Assembly: GCF_034313845.1 (NCBI RefSeq)
Contig: NZ_JAVIWN010000003.1
Strand: one strand, 5' to 3'
DNA length: 64,000 bases
From: Actimicrobium sp034313845
Lineage (GTDB): Bacteria > Pseudomonadota > Gammaproteobacteria > Burkholderiales > Burkholderiaceae_D
The translations under genes and the position numbers were made by a program. Of this stretch, positions 59,514 to 64,000 are shown piece by piece (the first letter of the stretch is position 1; every line of letters begins with the position of its first letter). Below the pieces are notes generated by a model. The model was not told the DNA's origin, did no database searches, and saw only the letters and a program-made list of their open reading frames with translations.

Positions 59514-62500
59514 TCACTCCACCACCAGCACCACCCGATGCTCCCGCCCATCATTAACCATCCCCACCGTCACCCCATCCTGCACCACGCCATCCACCGT
59601 CAATCCCGCCACCGTCCCGCGACGCACCGTGATCAGATACAGGCTGTCGCGAAACCGGTAGCGCAGCGTGAAGGTGTCCCATCCCGCCGGCAGCAACGGT
59701 GCCAGATGCAGGCGATTGATTTCCAGCGTGATGCCCAGCAGCGATTCGATGATCAGCCGGTACATCCAGCCTGACGAGCCGGTGTACCAGGTCCAGCCGC
59801 CGCGTCCGACATGCGGCGATACGGCATAGACATCGGCGGCGACCACGTACGGTTCGACCTTGTACAGCGCCACCTCCTCGGCGGTACGCGCATGGTTGAC
59901 CGGGTTGATCATGTCGAGCAATTCCCAGGCGCGCGCGCCGTCGCCGAGTTTGGCAAACGCCATCGCGGTCCAGATTGCCGCGTGGGTGTACTGGCCGCCG
60001 TTTTCGCGTACGCCGGGAACGTAGCCACGGATGTAGCCGGGATTCAGGTCGGAGGTGCTGAATGGCGGATCGAGTAGCTGTATCAACGCCGCGTCGCGTC
60101 GCACCAGTCGCTGGTTGACCTGTTCCATCGCGTGGGCCGCACGGGTTGGGTCGGCGGCACCGGACAACACGGCCCAGCTTTGCGAGATCGAGTCAATCTG
60201 GCATTCGTCGTTGCTGGCCGAGCCGAGCGGCGTGCCGTCATCAAAATACGCGCGCCGGTACCAGTCGCCATCCCAGGCGTGGGCTTCGACATTGGTGCGC
60301 AACAGCGCCGCCTGTTCAAGGCAGCGCGTGGCGAACGGCAGGTCGTCGACCAGGGTGGCGACCTCGGCAAAGCGCTGCAATACGTCGAGCAGAAAGAACG
60401 CCAGCCACACGCTTTCGCCTTTGCCGTGTTCGCCGACCTTGTCCATGCCATCGTTCCAGTCGCACGAGCCGATCAGCGGCAAGCCGTGGCTGCCAAAGCG
60501 CCAGCCATGTTCGATGGCACGCACGCAATGCTGGTACAGGCTGGCGGTTTCACCGGAGCGTTGCGGCAAGTCGTAATACGAGTCCTCGCCGGTAGCGACC
60601 GGCCGCCCTTCGAGGAAGTGCGTGACTTCGTTGAGCACGCCATGGTCTCCGCTGGCCATGACGTAGCGATGGGTCGCCAGCGGCAGCCACAGGTAATCGT
60701 CCGAGCAATGCGTGCGCACACCGCGATCGGCCGGCGGATGCCACCAGTGCTGGACGTCGCCTTCGACGAACTGGTGCGCGGCGCAGCGCAGCAGCTGTTC
60801 GCGCAGCAGGTGCGGTTCGGTGTGGATCAGGGCCATCGCATCCTGCAACTGGTCGCGGAAACCGTACGCGCCGCCCGACTGGTAATACCCGCTGCGGGCC
60901 CACAGCCGGCACGCAATGGTCTGGTACATCAGCCAGCCGTTGGCCAGCACATTGACGGCCGGATCAGGTGTGTCGATCTGCACTGCGCCCAGCACGTGAT
61001 CCCAGTGCGCGTGCACCGCATCGAAGGCCGCGCGGGCCGGGCCAGAGCCCCGGTTACGCTGCACGAGGTCGCTGACATCGGCGCTGCGCCGGCCTGCCAC
61101 GCCGAGCATGAAAATGACTTCGCGCTGCTGGCCATCGACCAGCTCCATCGGTACCTGGATCGCCGAACACGGATCGAATCCGGCACCGGTCTTGCCGGAT
61201 AGTCGCACCCGGCCGAGTGCAGCCGGATTCTCCAGCGTGCCGTTACGACCGATGAATTCGGTGCGGTCGCCGGTGACGCTGCACTGGGCCGTGTCGACAT
61301 CGAAGAAGGCGATGCGCTCGGCGAATTCGGTGTTGTACGCATTGCGTGCGAACAGGGCACCGGTCAGCGGATCAAGCTCGGTGACGATGTGCATCGCCGA
61401 CTTGGCGCGCAGGTCGGCCAGCACCCATTCGACATAGCCGGTGGCCGACAGGCGGCGCGGCCGGCCCGAGCGGTTGGTGACTTTCAGCACCGAATACTTG
61501 ATCGCCGCATCGAGCGCGACATAGACCCACAGTTCAGAATGGATGCCGTCCTGCTGATGCGAAAAAACGCTGTAACCGAAGCCATGCCGCGTCTCGTAGG
61601 TGCCACTACCGCGACACGGCAGCGGCGTCGGCGACCAGAACGCGCCGCTGTCGTCGTCGCGTAAATAAAACGCTTCACCGCTGCTGTCCGAGACCGGGTC
61701 GTTGTTCCAGGGCGTGAGGCGGAACTCATGCGCGTTCTCGCTCCATGTGTAGGCTTGTCCGCTCTCGGAAATCACGCTGCCGAAATACGGGTTGGCCAGC
61801 ACGTTGCTCCACGGTGCCGGCGTGCGCTGGCTGGCGGAGGTGGTGATCAGGTATTCGCGGCCATCCGGGCTGAAGCCGCCGAGCCCATTGTCGAGTATCC
61901 GGTCAAGCGCGGGGACGACCACCGGCGGCAGCGCGGCCACATCGTCCGTCGCGCGCAGCGGCACCAGGGCCGGCAGGCGCAGTTCTGGCAGGTTGCGCCG
62001 GTTGATCTGGTCGGCCAGGGTGCCACGCTGGTCGCTCAGGATGGCGCGTGCCACCGACTTGATCAGGATGCGGTCTTCCGGCGCGATCTGTTCGGTCTGG
62101 CGCACGAAGATGCCACCGGGCCGGTCAATCGCTTGCGTACCGACGCCGGAAGAAACCAGCCCGATGATCTGTTCGTGCAGTTGCTGGTGATAGCTGGCGT
62201 GGTCTTCGTTCCAGATGACGAGGTCGACCGCCAACCCTTTCAGGCGCCAGTACGCGTGCGCCTGCACCAGCTGGCGCACCAGTTCGATGTTGGCCAGTTC
62301 CTTGATCTGGACCAGCACGATGGGCAGGTCGCCCGAGATCGCATGGCTCCACAGGCCGGACTGGCCGCGCCGGTTCCTGATCAGCACGCTGGCGTCGGCG
62401 CGCAGGGCCGGGTTCATGCTGACGATGGAACCGGCCAGCCGGCCATACAGCTGGGCATCGGTTTCGCTGGCATTGAGCTGGCGCAGTACGACCTGACTAT

Positions 62501-64000
62501 GGGTCCAGGCCAGCTCGAAGACGCGGTCGGCCAGGTAGCGATCGCGGTATTTGGCGATCAGGTAGAGCGCTGCGTCGCGGGTCTCGACTACGCCGGTGAC
62601 GATGTCGATGATGACCGATTCTTCGGGATCGAGTGTGATCTGGTAGCGCACCGCGACCACCGGATCGAGTACCGAGCCGGCGCTGTTCGACAGCGGCTGG
62701 ACGGGCGATGTCAGTGCCACCGGTGCCTTCAGTGTATTGCCGCGACCGATGAATGCCAGCCGGTCGGTCTCGAACGACACCGTGCCGACGGCGCGGCCGT
62801 GCACCACGATCTGATGCAGCATCCATGGCAGCTGTTCACCCAGAGAACGCGGGCGGCGCGTGCACAGGATCGCGCCGCTTTCCTTGAGCAGTTCAGTCTG
62901 CACGAACAGGTTGCTGAAGGCCGGATGGGCGGCGTCTGCTGCTGCCGGTGCCAGTACGACTTCGGCATAACTGGTGACCTCGATCGTGCGGCGATGGTGC
63001 GAGCGGTTGGTGATTTTGCTGCGACGGATCTCGATGTCGTCTTCGGGCGAGACCACCACTTCGGTATGCATGTCGATGTCGCGGTCGGTGCGGCGGAACT
63101 CGGCCCGGCCTTCCGAAAAAATCACTTCGTACTGCTGTGGTTCGGTCAGCGTCGGCTGGTAGGTGCTGGACCAGAAATAGCCATCATCGACATCGCGCAC
63201 ATAACAGAAGGTGCCCCAGTTGTCGCGCGTGCTGTCGGCACGCCAGCGCGTCACGGCCAGATCTTTCCAGCGGCTTTCACTGCCGCCGGCATGGCTGATC
63301 ATGACGTGATAACGACCATTCGAGAGCAGCTGGATTTCAGGGATGCGGCTGTCGGTGCGACGGAATACCCGCATCGGCATCGATTGCTCGCTGGCGCTGG
63401 TGCGGATGTCGGAGAGCTCGGTCGTGTTGGCATAACCGGTCAAGGCTTTCGGGATGCGTTCATGTAGCAGCAGCATGGTGGCCTGCAAGAGCGGGTCGGC
63501 GGCGAAGCGGCGTTGCATCGGCTGATCGCGCAGCAGATAGGCAAGGCTCAGAAAACCCATGCCCTGGTGATGCACCATGTACGACTGGATCACCGCAAAG
63601 GATTGCCCGCGCGGGAGTCGCGAAGCGGTGTAGTCGATCGCTTCGAACATGCCGTAGCGACCTTCGAAGCCGGCATCGGAGAGCCGTTGCAGGTTCAGGC
63701 AGGCCGCCTCGGGGGCCACCATCAGCGCCATCATCGTGGCATAGGGCGCGACGACGAGGTCATCGCCCAGCCCGCGCTTGAGGCCCAGGCCCGGCACGCC
63801 GAACGCGCGGTACTGGTAGTTGAGCGCGGCGTCGAAGGTGTTGTAGCCGGATTCCGAGATGCCCCACGGGACATCGCGCTGTGCGCCGTAATCGATCTGG
63901 CGCTGGACTGCAGCGCGGTAGGTCTGGTCGAGCAGCGTGTTGTCAAAGGTAGGCATCACCAGCAGTGGCATCAGGTATTCGAACATTGAACCGCTCCAGG
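59514..64000 (-). CDS. ndvB: Cyclic beta-1,2-glucan synthase, C-terminal half (5' end outside window)
   Basis: Reads open to the right edge; the Met at 63986 is internal because the frame continues upstream as WSGS-MFEYLMPLL, a known interior motif. The visible 1490+ residues begin in the glycoamylase-like domain (YGAQRDVPWGISESGYNTFD, MVHHQGMGFLSLA). Carbohydrate-binding and GH94 phosphorylase-like domains follow, with the catalytic Asp region in GSCDWNDGMDKVGE and GRGGWTWYTGSSGWMYR near the end. In NdvB/ChvB this part controls ring size of periplasmic cyclic glucans. The GT84 transferase and membrane region should lie beyond the edge. Confidence 0.93.
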   Translation of the reverse strand, partial: WSGSMFEYLMPLLVMPTFDNTLLDQTYRAAVQRQIDYGAQRDVPWGISESGYNTFDAALNYQYRAFGVPGLGLKRGLGDDLVVAPYATMMALMVAPEAACLNLQRLSDAGFEGRYGMFEAIDYTASRLPRGQSFAVIQSYMVHHQGMGFLSLAYLLRDQPMQRRFAADPLLQATMLLLHERIPKALTGYANTTELSDIRTSASEQSMPMRVFRRTDSRIPEIQLLSNGRYHVMISHAGGSESRWKDLAVTRWRADSTRDNWGTFCYVRDVDDGYFWSSTYQPTLTEPQQYEVIFSEGRAEFRRTDRDIDMHTEVVVSPEDDIEIRRSKITNRSHHRRTIEVTSYAEVVLAPAAADAAHPAFSNLFVQTELLKESGAILCTRRPRSLGEQLPWMLHQIVVHGRAVGTVSFETDRLAFIGRGNTLKAPVALTSPVQPLSNSAGSVLDPVVAVRYQITLDPEESVIIDIVTGVVETRDAALYLIAKYRDRYLADRVFELAWTHSQVVLRQLNASETDAQLYGRLAGSIVSMNPALRADASVLIRNRRGQSGLWSHAISGDLPIVLVQIKELANIELVRQLVQAHAYWRLKGLAVDLVIWNEDHASYHQQLHEQIIGLVSSGVGTQAIDRPGGIFVRQTEQIAPEDRILIKSVARAILSDQRGTLADQINRRNLPELRLPALVPLRATDDVAALPPVVVPALDRILDNGLGGFSPDGREYLITTSASQRTPAPWSNVLANPYFGSVISESGQAYTWSENAHEFRLTPWNNDPVSDSSGEAFYLRDDDSGAFWSPTPLPCRGSGTYETRHGFGYSVFSHQQDGIHSELWVYVALDAAIKYSVLKVTNRSGRPRRLSATGYVEWVLADLRAKSAMHIVTELDPLTGALFARNAYNTEFAERIAFFDVDTAQCSVTGDRTEFIGRNGTLENPAALGRVRLSGKTGAGFDPCSAIQVPMELVDGQQREVIFMLGVAGRRSADVSDLVQRNRGSGPARAAFDAVHAHWDHVLGAVQIDTPDPAVNVLANGWLMYQTIACRLWARSGYYQSGGAYGFRDQLQDAMALIHTEPHLLREQLLRCAAHQFVEGDVQHWWHPPADRGVRTHCSDDYLWLPLATHRYVMASGDHGVLNEVTHFLEGRPVATGEDSYYDLPQRSGETASLYQHCVRAIEHGWRFGSHGLPLIGSCDWNDGMDKVGEHGKGESVWLAFFLLDVLQRFAEVATLVDDLPFATRCLEQAALLRTNVEAHAWDGDWYRRAYFDDGTPLGSASNDECQIDSISQSWAVLSGAADPTRAAHAMEQVNQRLVRRDAALIQLLDPPFSTSDLNPGYIRGYVPGVRENGGQYTHAAIWTAMAFAKLGDGARAWELLDMINPVNHARTAEEVALYKVEPYVVAADVYAVSPHVGRGGWTWYTGSSGWMYRLIIESLLGITLEINRLHLAPLLPAGWDTFTLRYRFRDSLYLITVRRGTVAGLTVDGVVQDGVTVGMVNDGREHRVVLVVE

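Noticed and set aside
63972..63986. Met at 63986 as the start of a 1490-aa glucan synthase
   Set aside because: The frame continues upstream without a stop and the WSGS-MFEY context is an internal motif of the family, so the gene is partial.

Overview
The window is about 64 kb of a GC-rich betaproteobacterial chromosome, most likely Burkholderiales and probably Oxalobacteraceae. This is inferred from gene content: an acnD/prpF-type 2-methylcitrate cluster with a sigma-54 prpR, glpD/glpR, thyA/folA, an egtD-egtB pair, an AdiA-like decarboxylase and a RhlE helicase. No rRNA is present to fix the taxonomy.

Layout. 1-556 is the end of an ABC exporter. 557-2652 is an REP-bounded composite repeat interrupted by an IS3-family element, followed by initiator tRNA-Met. 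2854-6935 carries a hypothetical gene, rhlE, an EamA permease and an outer-membrane phospholipase A. 6936-12472 is a second composite repeat invaded by a group II intron, which was invaded by an IS3 copy, which was invaded by another copy of the same IS. It ends in a tandem array of 187-bp hairpin units. 12500-21576 is a rearranged accessory region: terC, a duplicated and decayed terC fragment, two surface lipoproteins that share promoter, signal peptide and linker but carry different catalytic modules, an ankyrin-repeat gene, and relics of a decarboxylase gene, the IS and the intron.

21577-34354 is mostly ordinary: an M4 metallopeptidase, an Arg/Lys/Orn decarboxylase, a DUF4337 protein with folA, a large lipoprotein, thyA, glpD with divergent glpR, and a FAS1 protein. 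34773-36317 is a periplasmic catalase flanked by near-identical REP pairs. 36867-43171 is a minus-strand operon with overlapping genes: a Trp-rich small protein, LolD-like ATPase, FtsX-like permease, AttH/CrtC-like lipocalin and an ABC exporter. 43297-47097 is a compact plus-strand operon: Tat-exported transglutaminase-like protein, TlpA-like thioredoxin, EgtD and EgtB (ergothioneine synthesis). 47100-47452 is the third composite repeat.

47542-55309 is the propionate (2-methylcitrate) cluster: prpR diverges from prpB-prpC-acnD-prpF, with a consensus sigma-54 promoter before prpB. 55335-55494 is a MITE-like element. The remainder holds an XRE regulator, small genes, xthA, an SPFH/prohibitin-like protein, more REPs, and the C-terminal half of a cyclic beta-1,2-glucan synthase that runs off the right edge.

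The most unusual material is the repeat biology (REP palindromes, a covarying hairpin repeat, nested insertions with target duplications) and the domain-swapped lipoprotein pair. No defence system, CRISPR array or prophage was recognised.
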